Below are positions 40,615 to 51,823 of a DNA stretch of 64,000 nucleotides, piece by piece. The DNA is taken from assembly GCA_004764695.1 (NCBI GenBank), contig SMSO01000035.1, positions 122,001 through 186,000 on the forward strand, given 5' to 3'. How positions within the stretch are numbered: position 1 is the stretch's first letter; each line of letters begins with the position of its first letter. Under the pieces are notes generated by a model. The model saw nothing but the letters and a program-made list of their open reading frames with translations, was not told where the DNA came from and did no database searches. The position numbers and the translations under genes were made by a program. The stretch comes from Schizochytrium sp. TIO01. Taxonomy: Eukaryota; Sar; Bigyra; Thraustochytrida; Thraustochytriidae.

Positions 40615-43600
40615 ATGAAGTTTAAGACACTACTGCGAGGCAAAGCGACGCCCTCATCCTCGAAGCGCAGCGGCACCAAAGATCAACATGGTGTTTATGT
40701 CGATGAGGGGGATGTTGCTTCAAAAAGGGTGAACCAAGAAAGTAAAGAACGCAAACGAGCTGGAAAGAGTCTTACGAAGGGTGAGCAAGTAGAAGAAGAG
40801 GTCTACGTTGAGGTGATGCAGCAACTTGAGATTTCTACTCTTCAAGAAGAATCCGAGGAGGCCGAAGATCAAGATGAAGCTCACAGCAGGGAAATTAAGA
40901 ATGACGAACAAGACAAGCAAGATAAAAGCACAGCAACATCTCCGAAACTGCAAGGTGGTGATGAAGATCTTGGCATCATGAGCAAATTTTCCGCCGACAC
41001 AGAAGAAGTTTCTCAGTCTGAAAGAAACCCAACATTGATCTTATCTCTGGAAGAGCTCCCTCCTTTGTTGAAGACAACTCTTTTAGAACCCCTTTGCGTA
41101 AACTTAGAACAAGAACTAATTGAAGCAGTGGTTCAAGGCGCAACTATTGCAGAAATAGAGCAGCTCCTCTATCTTGGTGCATCCTTGACAAATGCCATCG
41201 AGGCTAAATCAGGTAAAACTGTGTTTCACTTTGCAACAGCAGCCAACGACGTAGTACTAATGCACCATTTGATGCGACACAAAGATGCCGTACACGCGCT
41301 TTATATCAGAGATTCGGATGACACTCTTCCGATTGAACTTGCCCAGCCTCCTATGCAAGCTCAAATAATGGATTTCTTCATCCATGAAACCCTCATAAGC
41401 GCACGTGCTAATGATGTGTCCACCTTGCAATCTTTGCTTAAGACCTTGACGAAAGGCGGCAAAACTAGCCAAGCATTATATATCAAAATTTTTCATGCAG
41501 CCGGAGCTGCAGGGTCCCTAGAAGTGATCGACGAAATGCTCTGTGCCTATCAATTGAACGTTGATGCCGTTCTTAAAACTGGACGGACAGCCCTTTATCA
41601 CGCCATTGCAAATGACCAGCTTAATGCCATCAAATTACTGATCGAACGTGGCGCGAACCCAGATCTTCAAGACATTAGAGGGCGCAAAGCATGCGATGCT
41701 TCGAGCACACGCATAACCCAAAAACTGCTAAAACAATGTTTATTGCAAACGCAAGCTAGAAATGAAACCCAAGTACAACATGACTTTTTTGGTACTTCGA
41801 AGACTTTGGTTGATAGTATCCTAGTTTACAAGTACGGGCTTAATTTAGATTTGCTTGATCAACCATCCAAAGCTGTGGAACGCACTGGAACTCTTCTGAA
41901 TGCAATTCCTCAATCATTTGCTAGCCAGGATCATGACGTCAATAAGCTACAGCTGTTTTGTCGAGAAGCCCTCGTGGATTTTATATTGAACGCTGATGAG
42001 GCGACACGCAGAGCTTACGCCCACAAGCGAACGGATTCCCTCAGACGTTTTAACCAAGATAAACATGCCGCCCCTCAGAACTCTTCACAAAGTACTGTCT
42101 CGGACAAATCTTTTAATCAAATGGGCTCATTTGTGTATTTACGTCGAGGTCGGGAGTACTCAACGCAAAGAAAGCAAAGCTTAGTATCCCTTCTTCATGA
42201 GCAGCAAGCCAGCGTTGAGATTCCCCACAATTCCGAAGATTCTGATGGAAGCTCTACAGACTGTGAGTCTGAAGCTGAAATCAAGAATGAAACCGATTTT
42301 GAAGAGTTTGAGGAAACTGACATGGAAGATGAAGGAGATGAAGAAGATGAAACCAGAAATCAAATACAAGGTCGACAACACGAGCAGGACCAACGAGAAC
42401 AAGCGCAACAAAACCACGCGATAGTACCCACTCACTCAGAAGTTGTATATGCTAAGGAGGAAAGTAATAAAAACAGCACCTTCAACACTACAACCCAAGA
42501 ACAAGCTTTTTTGAAAGAAGACAAAGAAAATGTTGAAGAAGGAAACATTGAGAATGTTGCTAATAAAGAAGAAACTGTTGACCTGGAAAGTGAGAAGGTA
42601 ACCAAGAGTACGAAAGACAAGAGAGAATCAGTCGACACCAAAATCGAAGCTAAAAACATAGAAGAAAGCTCGCAATCAAGTCAACAATGTCACAGCTCGA
42701 CTCATCAGACACCCCTACAGAAAAGATCTGATTACCATCGTATCAATGTGAATCTCTTCAAGCCAGTCTTTTACCCCTTTGTTGTGACCAACGACAAGGG
42801 TGAACGCTCGTTCTGTTCCATTATGTGCTTCGCTCAAGTTGCCCCCGAGAGCCAGACATGCCTGGAGGCTCGCTGTGTCTGCCTCTTATCCAAATTCCCA
42901 TTGTTCAGTATTCATCGAAACATCCTTTTCGACATGTTTGCTGCAGCTATGGGTCACGCTGAAATGCTCTGCTCAGTGAAAGTGTCAGCAGCAGACATTG
43001 CCCATGCTGTGGTTGGACAGGAAACAAACATGTCTAACCAGACAGGGTTGCGAATAAATACTACTACACGACTGATTGCGTTTGATCAACCCCCTCCACT
43101 TTCACTTCCTGTTGTCGATGAAATCTGTTTTGATGCACTTTTTACATGCTTGGGCGCCAAAAGTGTGGGAGCTATTCTTTCTGCACTTCTTACTGAACAA
43201 TCGGTTTTGCTAGTAAGCGAACACTCGCATGTATTGACAATGGTATCCTATGGACTTTTAGCTCTACTTTTCCCGTTTGAGTGGGTAAACAGCTTCATTC
43301 CGATTCTCCCCTTCGAAGCAATTCAACTTACACAGGCTCCGTTTCCATTCTTCTTTGGTATTCAAAGTGCTTATCTTCAACACATTTCACAAACTCATCT
43401 AGATTCCCTAGTGGTCGTTGATGTTGACCATGATACCGTGCAAATCCCAAAGACATCTTCAAAGCCTTCAATAACTTCTGCCGGGCCAACTATTGAGAGA
43501 GAGGTCGGTTTTTCTGACGCAGTCGTGACCAAAGAAATTGCCATGTTGCCTGTCGCATTACAACAAATCATTGAGCATGCAATGGGTGAAGCAATCCCAC

Positions 43601-44631
43601 CGCGGGAGCTAAGACCTAGTGTGGGGGATATGGCACGTGTCATTGGCACGCCTGGACGTACATTTGCTGCATCTTTGCGCAGCCAAAATGAAGATGACAG
43701 TAGCAAAAAGCCCCGCTCAAGTGGTGCTCGCGGCCGTAGCTTCAAGTACCTCTCCCTGCCCCGAAAGAATCTTGTGTTCGACGTGGAAAGTCTCGCACAA
43801 CGACCCCAGAACGCCCCCATGTATGCAACAGCCCGCATGCTCCCTCATGAGGAGACCCGCGCGTCTTCTGCCCGGGCATATAATGTATCCCTTGTGCGAG
43901 CAGCTTGTATCGAGGTGATCGTCCATTTGATTGGAAGTTTTGGACGATCCAAGTATGATGCATCAGTCAAGGAGGCGATGCTACAACGGCAAGAACCGGA
44001 AGTCCGTGCGTTTCTTGAGGTGATGCTTAATACCCAGTCTTGGAGCCTTTTTGCATCTCAAGTCCGACAAAACACCACCATCTCAGAAAAGCGCAGAAGT
44101 GAACTTGAGGTCTTTCACACTCTGATGGACTTTCAGCTGCACCATGATCGAGCAATTATCAATGCAGCTCAGGTACTTGTGCACACAGAGTGCAGCCCGT
44201 ATGCAAAGGAATGTAAAACCTTCCGTCGTGGTGAGATTGTCACCATTATAGATCGTTGTCAGCAGGATGATTCCAACAACGGCGAGCCTCTTGTTTGGTA
44301 TCGTCTACGTGAAAGTCCAGGCTGGGCGCTGGTGCAATCACCGAACGACTTCCGGATTCTAGGATCCTCTGTTGCAAGTGAGAACTCAAAAGTGACCGAA
44401 CAACAATTAGCAACGGAGGCTGAAGCCACGCGGCATGTGCACGCTGCCGATCTTCACTATGGTAATGAGAAGCTTTATCCACAACGCGCAAGTATTCAAT
44501 TGTCCCCCCCAAATCAAGACATCGAGGGGCTAGATGCGGACCTCGACCATGATTCCTTATTCCAGACAGTCAACTATGGAAGCTTTGAAAAGAGCTTCGG
44601 GGAAAAATCATTGATTGGTCGCAGGGGTTGA
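40615..44631 (+). CDS. Ankyrin-repeat, DENN-domain and SH3-like protein
   Basis: A 1,338-residue protein. A charged start is followed by ankyrin repeats (about 165-375; GKTVFHFATAANDVVLMHHL, GRTALYHAIANDQLNAIKLL, ERGANPDLQD). A Glu-rich linker holds VNKL/FCREALVDFIL-type helices and an acidic patch. The DENN module follows: uDENN (about 717-780; VFYPFVVTNDKGERSFCSIM), cDENN (about 827-935; LPVVDEICFDALFTCLG, ILSALLTEQSVLLVSEHS, FEWVNSFIPILP, FFFGIQSAYL) and dDENN (about 1095-1170; ending FLEVMLNTQSWSLFASQV). An SH3-like segment (about 1189-1250; RRGEIVTIIDR, WYRLRESPGWALV) follows. DENN modules are guanine-nucleotide exchange factors for Rab GTPases, so a membrane-trafficking role is likely, and ankyrin and SH3 parts would choose partners. 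It converges on the HPRT gene with only 64 bases between stops. Confidence 0.9.
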   Translation: MKFKTLLRGKATPSSSKRSGTKDQHGVYVDEGDVASKRVNQESKERKRAGKSLTKGEQVEEEVYVEVMQQLEISTLQEESEEAEDQDEAHSREIKNDEQDKQDKSTATSPKLQGGDEDLGIMSKFSADTEEVSQSERNPTLILSLEELPPLLKTTLLEPLCVNLEQELIEAVVQGATIAEIEQLLYLGASLTNAIEAKSGKTVFHFATAANDVVLMHHLMRHKDAVHALYIRDSDDTLPIELAQPPMQAQIMDFFIHETLISARANDVSTLQSLLKTLTKGGKTSQALYIKIFHAAGAAGSLEVIDEMLCAYQLNVDAVLKTGRTALYHAIANDQLNAIKLLIERGANPDLQDIRGRKACDASSTRITQKLLKQCLLQTQARNETQVQHDFFGTSKTLVDSILVYKYGLNLDLLDQPSKAVERTGTLLNAIPQSFASQDHDVNKLQLFCREALVDFILNADEATRRAYAHKRTDSLRRFNQDKHAAPQNSSQSTVSDKSFNQMGSFVYLRRGREYSTQRKQSLVSLLHEQQASVEIPHNSEDSDGSSTDCESEAEIKNETDFEEFEETDMEDEGDEEDETRNQIQGRQHEQDQREQAQQNHAIVPTHSEVVYAKEESNKNSTFNTTTQEQAFLKEDKENVEEGNIENVANKEETVDLESEKVTKSTKDKRESVDTKIEAKNIEESSQSSQQCHSSTHQTPLQKRSDYHRINVNLFKPVFYPFVVTNDKGERSFCSIMCFAQVAPESQTCLEARCVCLLSKFPLFSIHRNILFDMFAAAMGHAEMLCSVKVSAADIAHAVVGQETNMSNQTGLRINTTTRLIAFDQPPPLSLPVVDEICFDALFTCLGAKSVGAILSALLTEQSVLLVSEHSHVLTMVSYGLLALLFPFEWVNSFIPILPFEAIQLTQAPFPFFFGIQSAYLQHISQTHLDSLVVVDVDHDTVQIPKTSSKPSITSAGPTIEREVGFSDAVVTKEIAMLPVALQQIIEHAMGEAIPPRELRPSVGDMARVIGTPGRTFAASLRSQNEDDSSKKPRSSGARGRSFKYLSLPRKNLVFDVESLAQRPQNAPMYATARMLPHEETRASSARAYNVSLVRAACIEVIVHLIGSFGRSKYDASVKEAMLQRQEPEVRAFLEVMLNTQSWSLFASQVRQNTTISEKRRSELEVFHTLMDFQLHHDRAIINAAQVLVHTECSPYAKECKTFRRGEIVTIIDRCQQDDSNNGEPLVWYRLRESPGWALVQSPNDFRILGSSVASENSKVTEQQLATEAEATRHVHAADLHYGNEKLYPQRASIQLSPPNQDIEGLDADLDHDSLFQTVNYGSFEKSFGEKSLIGRRG

Positions 44632-44695
44632 ACATATAATTTTAAAAAGCCAACCCACATGCAATTTTACCAACTACCATTCAAACATTTTTTAT

Positions 44696-46422
44696 CTACT
44701 GGTACGCTTCGGGCTTAAGGCAGCCCACAAAGGGAAGGCATCTGTAGTTCTCTGCAAAATCCATGCCGTAGCCTACAACAAACTCGTCCGGGCAGGTGAA
44801 TCCAACATAGTCCACCGCCACGTCCGTTTCAGTTCGGCGTGCCTTCTTGTCCAAGAGGGTGCATAATTTCACGGATGCGCAGTTCTTGGTCATCAGGTAA
44901 GACTTGAGCCATTTCAAGGTGTTACCAGTATCAATCAAGTCCTCGATGCTGTGTCATTTTTTCCGTAATTAGAAAGTCAGTTTGTCAGCCATCCTGTTTT
45001 TTTTTTTGACCGAAGTAGAAATATATAAATAGACATTTGACGAAAATATTCTACACGCATAGGAAATTTGCAGTCGCAGAATTCCAACCTTCTCCCTTTT
45101 CGTTCCTGTTTGTACCCCCCACCCACACTTTTAACCTTTTCCTGCTGTATTTATGTCCGTTCCTATGAGGCCGGACATTGTTACAGCGAAAAAAGACGTA
45201 TTGCTTTCCCTGGCCTTCAGTATCACTTACATGAGAACGTGCTTACCAGACGGATCATGGCTGAGGTCCTGCTTGACGTTGACGGAGCCACTTGAGGTGG
45301 TGCCCTTGCCGTAAGAGCTGATGGACATAAAGTCAATCTGTATAGATTATAATAAGAGCCAATTGGTTTTGTGTGTGCCACGCCCCACAAGAATCATTTA
45401 AATCATTGCAAAGCATTCCGTATCGCCAAAGTGAATTTGGACTCTATCGTTAGTCTTCAAAACATTGGTATTTAAAAATAAAAGAGAGAAGAAAGCAATT
45501 CTAAATTGCTGACTTAATTACACTCACCTGGTACGGCACGAGCATGTGCTTGAGAAGGTCGGTCATGAAACAAACAGCCCCGGTGAGAATGCCGACGCAA
45601 AGAAGGTTTTTGCCCTCAAAGTCCTTGCTGATCTGCAAGGCCATCTGCTTGACCTTCTGCTGAATTTGTGCCTCCGTGAAGAGCACCTGCTGGATGTTGC
45701 AGCCCCATTCCCGCGGGCAGTTCACCAGCGCGCTATGTCAGAATTAATTTCAAAACCGCCATCAGGTATTGTTCAAGCACACCACATCAAAGCAATCAAA
45801 CACGAAAAGTACACAGGCAAAATGTCACATCAATAGGTCACAAATGAGTCAATGAGTGGATGAATGGACAGTCATTCCCACATTCCTAGTTAGTGTACAT
45901 GTGTCTTTACATTAATTCATAAGATCATAAGCCCATGCCTCCATAAGCCCAGACCACACCGTTGCCTTCCTCTGCCAACCATCCCTTCCGCAGAGTGATT
46001 TCTCAAATGGCGCGCATATGCCCTAACCAAGCTGGTTCGCGACATTGTGAGTCCATCTCTACAGTCCAAGATGGACCCCGTGGTTGACCCGCTCATTTTC
46101 CAAGGAAGAGAACGAGAAGACCGACAACCGCAACAGCACCAAACTCGGCCTAAGGAGTTGCAAATGCGAAAGAAGTCGTGTGTGTGTGGGGGGGGGGGGG
46201 GGGGGTGAAGAGGCTTTCAAGGAGGACAAAATCAAAGGTAAAACTAAGACGGGCACTCCTTCGCTAGTTCGTTCATCTTGCTACGTACTGTTGCAGCTTC
46301 ATTTCGTCGGAGACCTGCGCCTCCTCGTCCTGGCGGCGCTTGCTAGGCTCAATCACCTTGCGCTGAATGAGGTCAGCGACCTGCTTCAGGCCCTGCTCGA
46401 GCTCAAGGTCCATCTCCGCCAT
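44696..46422 (-). CDS. HPRT1: Hypoxanthine-guanine phosphoribosyltransferase, four exons
   Basis: Rebuilt from splice sites as complement(join(44696..44948,45231..45337,45528..45732,46289..46422)), 232 residues. Introns are GT-AG (GTGAGTG, GTAAGTG and GTACGTAG donors). Exon 1 gives MAEMDLELEQGLKQVADLIQ plus a 25-residue charged tail. Exon 2 holds VLFTEAQIQQKVKQMALQIS and GVLTGAV-like VGILTGAVCFMTDLL. Exon 3 holds DFMSISSYGKGTTSSGSV, the flexible loop. Exon 4 holds the PRPP motif IIEDLIDTGNT, KLCTLLDKKARR, VDYVGFTCPDEFVVGYG and the DFAENYR end. Every catalytic region of the purine-salvage enzyme, which converts hypoxanthine or guanine to IMP or GMP using PRPP, is present. The N-terminal extension of about 45 residues is longer than usual. 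The symbol is a family-level assignment. Confidence 0.93.
46188..46205 (+). repeat. Poly-G run of 18, inside HPRT intron 1
   Basis: Follows a short (TG)n run. On the transcribed (minus) strand it is poly-C. Confidence 0.95.
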
Positions 46423-48037
46423 CTTGCCTCGGTCCGCAAGCGGAATCGGTTGCTTTTCAATGCGTCTTCGACTTCAATTTTGATTTTGATTGATTGATTG
46501 ATTAATTGATTATTTGAATGTTTCTTCCCCTCTTTTTCCTTTTTCCTTGTTTTTCTTTCTTTATTCTCTCACTTTATCAATTTCTTTACTCCCCTCAAAG
46601 AACCACTCCAGTCCAGGCTTTAAGAGTTTCTTTTCCCTCAAGCAAAGCAAAACCTTTAGTCCGTACGAATCTAAACTCTACGTAGCTTACCATCGCAGAT
46701 CAGCAATCAGGTAAACATCAATCCAAGATGCATCAAATTTTGCTTGCTTACACAGATGTATCACATGTATACTACCTCTTATTTGATCTCAGAGTGAAAT
46801 GGCCATTTTATCATTATTATTATTGTTATTTTTTATTTCATTTTTATTTTCACTATTTACTAGTAACACATCACTACTCGTAGCTTAACACATTACGTAA
46901 AAAAGTATACTAACCTCCTCTAAAGTGCCCGCAAGCAACTTCTTTTAAAATGGAAAGAACATCTTGCCGAAGGGCATCCCCCTAAGGGAAACCCTAAGAC
47001 TATTCTAGGCATCGAAAATGAATGAAAAGTTCATTCTTTCTCTCTTTCTTTACTAGGTCGCTTGGCCTCCTTTGGGGAGGTGTCGTTTGGCGGCCAATGC
47101 TCTGACAATACTTACGGTTGGCTGTGAGGGAGGCCGCGAACTGCGTCGAGAAATGCACTTGAGTGGGGATATCTGCTATGAATTCATGCTCGCGAGTACG
47201 TTGATTGGGAGGCGATTCTGGTCCATCATTCTCCGCCCTCTTCTTCTTCTTCTTTTCTTCCTTCCTTCCTTCTTCTTCTTTTCTTCCTTCCTTCCTTCTT
47301 CTTCCTCTTTACTTTCCCTGGCCACAAAGTAGGAAGTGCCGGTCTTTCTTCAATTTGGACCTATTTAATGGCCTAATATAACTTAGATAAAGTACACTAT
47401 TTAGCCCCCACTCTTAAAGGTATCGCTAAACCAATTACAGAGAGATAGGTGCATTTAATGAGTATCGGCTAAATAAAGAGTTGTTCATGGCCCCAGCGTG
47501 GAGGTATTGGTATCTCATTAAATATGGAGGGGCGGAACATGCAATAAAGTACCGGTGGGGCATTTTAATAAGATACAGGGTGTGTCTGAAAAGGAGCTTT
47601 TTGGACAGCTCGTTGACTCAACCCGAGTGATGCAGAAAAAAAAATAATAAAAAATATCAGCGCGGCAGCTGCAGTAGTATCAGAGACGCGATAACAGGAG
47701 GAACTCCGTGCCGCCACGACTCAGCCGGCTTGGCAGGTCCGCGTCGTAGATTGAAGAGGAAAATTATCTCACTGCTGATCTAATACACCACAAGGTGCAA
47801 GGTTTGCAGCGACTGGCGAGGTTTTAACGCTCCGGAAAACCCCTGATAAAAGATAGAGAATACAAAGGAAAGCTTAAATCTAGGGAAAGGTCCCAATCCA
47901 GATCTTCGTGAAACTCAGATCCAAAGCGATCCACCTGCCCGAGAGAACCTCCACAGTGCGTTGTGGAGCTTGTGGTCAAGTAGCACTTCTCTTGAAAGAG
48001 ATATTGAGGCTCTGACAAAGTTTGCTCGCTGGCCAAA
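46423..48037. promoter_or_regulatory. Divergent intergenic region with TTC/TTCC repeats (promoters inferred)
   Basis: 1.6 kb between the HPRT start (minus) and the exportin start (plus). It contains GATT repeats near 46482-46500, A/T-rich DNA around 46805-46900, and a compound TTC/TTCC microsatellite at 47243-47308. No gene or defined promoter element was recognised. Confidence 0.4.
47243..47308 (+). repeat. Compound TTC/TTCC microsatellite
   Basis: A block of TTC units, then CTTCC units, then the same pattern again; an imperfect duplication of about 33 bases. Confidence 0.9.
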
Positions 48038-51000
48038 ATGATCTCTATTGGTGAGTTGGAGGGCGTGCTTGACCGCCTCTTCAGCCCAACAGTAGCAAAT
48101 GATGAGAAACAAAATATCGAGAACGGTCTTGGCAAGATCCGGGAGAACCCTGAAAGCGTAGACTTTGCCTGTCAGATTCTAAATGAAAGCCAACACCAAT
48201 ATGCTGTGTGGTTTGCTTGTTTGACGCTAGAACGAGTTGCTCAGACCCAGTGGACCAATGTCCCAAACCGCGATGATGTGCGCTCATTTGTGCTTCGTTA
48301 TGCACTCAGGCAGCATGGCGGAGGACTTCCAAAGCACGTAGTCGTCAAATTGGCAAAGGTTGTTGTGGAGATGGCCAAGCATGACTGGCCTGAGCGTTAT
48401 CCTAGCTTCTTACAAGATATTCTGAGTGCATGCGCGCAGCCCGATGAGGCAACAAGCACTGCAGGCCTTCAGATTCTTCTTCTTACGATTGAAGAGTTTG
48501 CTCTCGACTCTTCAAAGGCTGTTATCACCTCTGCTCGCAAAAATGAACTTCGTTCAATGCTTAGGCAAGAGGTTGGGAACATCATGAAGCTTGTTGCTAG
48601 TACAATGAACCAGGGCCTGTCCTCGCCTGAGGTCAATGCAGGGCGTGAGTCAACTAAAGTGACTCTTTCCTTCCAGATATTGCAGCAGGTTTTTGCATGG
48701 CTTCAAGTTTCACAGGTAGTTAGCGTGGAGGTCATGGAAGCAGTATTCAAGTACATGTCGCTCTTGCACAGCGAACATGCCGTTCAAGCGCTAATGTGCA
48801 TCAACGAAATGCTAGACAAAAACCTTGTGCCCAAAGAGGTTGTAGACTTCATCCTTCGTGTCTCTGTTGCTGCACTAGAGACCTTGCAGAAACTTTCAGG
48901 TGGTCAAGACAACAGTGTACTGGAGAATTGTGCCGCCGGTGTTGTATCACAGTACACCCGTTTTCTTTCCATCCTCCTTCGGAAGCACTTGCGCAGACTT
49001 GAAAGTGTACCCAACTTCTCAGTTGTTTCCTTTGCAGAGCTCTTGGCTACATATACCTTGCGTCAGGAAAACACTGACGACTTTCTTTATGCCTTGGAGT
49101 TGTGGTCCGTGTACACAAAATATGTCAGTGACGAACATGAACGCGGTTCCCAAAGTCAAGCTGCTTCTGCATATTTGCAAGTACTGTGCCAACTTATGAT
49201 GAAGCTTGTTGAACGTGCGCTGTGGTCCACCAATGAAGAAGGCTTGCAAAATATTGACGATGAGCCGCCTGAGCGAGCATCTTCCCCGCGCCTTGGCGAC
49301 GCTGGACGAATGTCTAGCTCCTCAAGCCTCTTGAACCGGTCTTCTGAGGATGATGACCAAGAAGACGAATACGACACTGAATACGAACGCTACATCGCGC
49401 GTATCGCTACCTTGGTGTCTCAAATTGGTGTGCTTCCTGTGCCCTATGAGGGACCTGCGTTTGAGCCGTTGTTGATGGAGGCGGGTCGCCATTTGCAGTC
49501 AAATATGGAAGTTCTCAGCTCATTCTTTCGTCAGTTGTCCCAGGGTCAGACTTCAAGCAGCGTGGATATTGAAAGATACGCACATGCCGCTGCGGACATT
49601 GCCACGTTAATGCAAATCGCCAGTCAACTTGCTCACTGGCTTGTCGTACCAGGACGATTCTCCACACTCTTTGACGCTGCTCTCCAGTACATGCGCTGGT
49701 CGATGGAGCTCATCGAGGCCGTTAATAATCATCGCTTGTATACATACGGCCCTTCTTTTGTCCGTCTGCAAGTACGCGCTTTAGAACTAGCTACTAGCAT
49801 GTGCACTTGGTTGCAGAAGCTCGGCCAGCTCGCACAAGCAGTTCTTTCTACGAGCGGAGAGGTATCCGACGGAGACAAGCAAGTATTGCAGAACAACAGC
49901 ACTGCAAGAGATTTCATTAGCAACTTTGACAACGTTGCCATGCAGGTAATTGACCACGCTTTATCGTCGCTTTCCTCAAATATGTCTCCAGTTCCGGAAG
50001 AAATCAGCATTGCTGCTATTGATTTGTTTGCTGCCATTTGTGCCAACGTTATTCCAACTCGCCTTGTAGAGTACTCTTCCATGCAGAGGGTCTGTGGAAA
50101 TCTTGCTGAATTTTCAGCCCCTCTTGCTATTCGCGCACGCAGTCGGCTTTACGTAGCAGTATCCAAGATGACCTTATCGCCCGCAGCAAAACGTGTGGCC
50201 TCAGGGGAGCGTGAGAAAACGAAGGCCACCTACACAGACCGTATCGGCCCCATCACACAAACCTTGACTACTCTTGTAGAGCAGTGCGCACAGAACCAGA
50301 ACGCAGGTACGCCAAGTAGCCGTGCTCAACACACAGAGCGTTGCCGTCCACTCCTTTCCATTCTCGTTGCAATTAGTGAGGACTCTGTTAACGAAGGCAC
50401 GACCACGAAGCAAATAATCTCCTCGGTTGTCCTCCCAGCCCTCCCCGTGACAGTCCGCTTTATCAACATTCTCATGCAACCTGCGGTGGACCTTGGCATG
50501 CACGGTAATCAACTTTCACAAGACCAGGCCAATCGGTTGCGGAGACAAGTCACTCTCTCTCTAGGCGCCGCAAGAGATGCTTTGGATTTCGTTGTTGCTG
50601 CACTAAATGCATTTTCTCGCCAAGCAGGAAAAGACGCATGCTTGCAAACAGTTTCAGATCTGGTTGACATCTTTACTAGGCAAAGCCTGGCGCATAATGT
50701 TGCTGAAAATGGAAGCGGGGGTCCTTTGTTGCTGCTCAAACTCCTGCGCCTATTTGTAGCACTTTTAAATGACCCTTCGACAAATTTCTACCCGGTCTTT
50801 CCCAAACTACTTACTTTGTGTTTACAGGAGTTCCCGGAAATTACGTCGAAGCTTGCTGCTCGATCTTCAGCAGAAAACTCTACTGGCTCTGCTGCGGCAG
50901 CCGAGCATGCTATTGACCTTTTCGAGGTTCAGTATGAATTGATTCATACTGTTCTGCGCCAGCATTGGCGCTGGTTCTGGCGTGACGATCGCAATGACCC

Positions 51001-51451
51001 TAACCATATGTATTTCACGCGGTCTATGGAACTCTTGCTGGAATCACTTGAGATGCAAAGTCTCGCGCCTACTACATTTCGTCACAATCTGGCAATCTTT
51101 GATGATCTCCAGAATACACACAAGCTTTTTCAGGTGGAGCATTTCAAGGACAACATGCGGCCGGCATTTCTACAAACGCTACTCTATGTCCTTGTCAGCA
51201 AGTCAAGGGAACTATTACAAGAAGAAATCCTTGTTACACTGTACGGACTCGCCAGCGTTGATCTTGATGGATTTTTTGACCAAATAGTTCCAAACTTTAT
51301 TCGCTTCTATGTGAACAAAGTGCACCAATCCCAGCCAAATGAATTGACAGCACGCGAGGCTATGAAAGCTTTAGCGAACCGCCCGAGAGACATGCCGAGC
51401 TTTATAATTGCTCTGCGAGCCTTTGCCAATGATGTAAGGGTACTACTTTGA
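48038..51451 (+). CDS. Exportin-6-like importin-beta family karyopherin
   Basis: A 1,137-residue, all-helical HEAT-repeat protein, close to the length of animal exportin-6. The N-terminal importin-beta-like segment (about 1-165) includes LNESQHQYAVWFACLTLERV, the block DDVRSFVLRYALRQHGGGLP, then VVKLAKVVVEMAKHDWPERY and TIEEFALDSSKAVITSARKN. The pattern of a Trp-Pro after KHDWPERYPSF, then TSEE(L/F)-x-(5)-ARK-x-EL, matches exportin-6 and related exportins. An acidic insert (SEDDDQEDEYDTEYERYI) lies at about 430-450. The C-terminal half continues in helical repeats to HSV-like ALANRPRDMPSFIIALRAFA. Exportin-6 carries profilin-actin complexes out of the nucleus with RanGTP, but this protein could be another exportin, since assignment rests mainly on the N-terminus. 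It is intron-free. Confidence 0.85.
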   Translation: MISIGELEGVLDRLFSPTVANDEKQNIENGLGKIRENPESVDFACQILNESQHQYAVWFACLTLERVAQTQWTNVPNRDDVRSFVLRYALRQHGGGLPKHVVVKLAKVVVEMAKHDWPERYPSFLQDILSACAQPDEATSTAGLQILLLTIEEFALDSSKAVITSARKNELRSMLRQEVGNIMKLVASTMNQGLSSPEVNAGRESTKVTLSFQILQQVFAWLQVSQVVSVEVMEAVFKYMSLLHSEHAVQALMCINEMLDKNLVPKEVVDFILRVSVAALETLQKLSGGQDNSVLENCAAGVVSQYTRFLSILLRKHLRRLESVPNFSVVSFAELLATYTLRQENTDDFLYALELWSVYTKYVSDEHERGSQSQAASAYLQVLCQLMMKLVERALWSTNEEGLQNIDDEPPERASSPRLGDAGRMSSSSSLLNRSSEDDDQEDEYDTEYERYIARIATLVSQIGVLPVPYEGPAFEPLLMEAGRHLQSNMEVLSSFFRQLSQGQTSSSVDIERYAHAAADIATLMQIASQLAHWLVVPGRFSTLFDAALQYMRWSMELIEAVNNHRLYTYGPSFVRLQVRALELATSMCTWLQKLGQLAQAVLSTSGEVSDGDKQVLQNNSTARDFISNFDNVAMQVIDHALSSLSSNMSPVPEEISIAAIDLFAAICANVIPTRLVEYSSMQRVCGNLAEFSAPLAIRARSRLYVAVSKMTLSPAAKRVASGEREKTKATYTDRIGPITQTLTTLVEQCAQNQNAGTPSSRAQHTERCRPLLSILVAISEDSVNEGTTTKQIISSVVLPALPVTVRFINILMQPAVDLGMHGNQLSQDQANRLRRQVTLSLGAARDALDFVVAALNAFSRQAGKDACLQTVSDLVDIFTRQSLAHNVAENGSGGPLLLLKLLRLFVALLNDPSTNFYPVFPKLLTLCLQEFPEITSKLAARSSAENSTGSAAAAEHAIDLFEVQYELIHTVLRQHWRWFWRDDRNDPNHMYFTRSMELLLESLEMQSLAPTTFRHNLAIFDDLQNTHKLFQVEHFKDNMRPAFLQTLLYVLVSKSRELLQEEILVTLYGLASVDLDGFFDQIVPNFIRFYVNKVHQSQPNELTAREAMKALANRPRDMPSFIIALRAFANDVRVLL

Positions 51452-51823
51452 AATGACCATCATTAGGAATGTTCGAGACTTGCTTGATTACTGGGATATA
51501 CCCCCATAGATAGAAAACAATTCTAAGCAAAATTCTCCAATAACATCGTTGTTATCTTCTTTTTCAAATCAGAAAATAATGCGCCAGACATGCTTATGCA
51601 AGTGTTGCGCGAAGCGATTTGCTCCAATAGTGTGTATGTATAAATGTGTTTAGCAGGGTAAACGAGAGAATGACGAAGGGATTGGAATATTCCGGGTTTT
51701 GATATGCAGAACCATACAGGGAGGAAACAATCAACAGCTAAACAAAAGGTAAATGTAGGCCCTCTCGTGAACCTTGAATGCCATTACTCTTTATTTTGTA
51801 ATACTCCTTCTTAATGCTCTTTA
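51452..51823. other. 3' flank of the exportin gene
   Basis: No gene visible. Confidence 0.6.

Noticed and set aside
47570-47615. CTTTTTGGACAG resembling a Tc1/mariner end, with a reverse match near 18148
   Set aside because: The match is only 12 bases and no transposase or paired inverted end was found.
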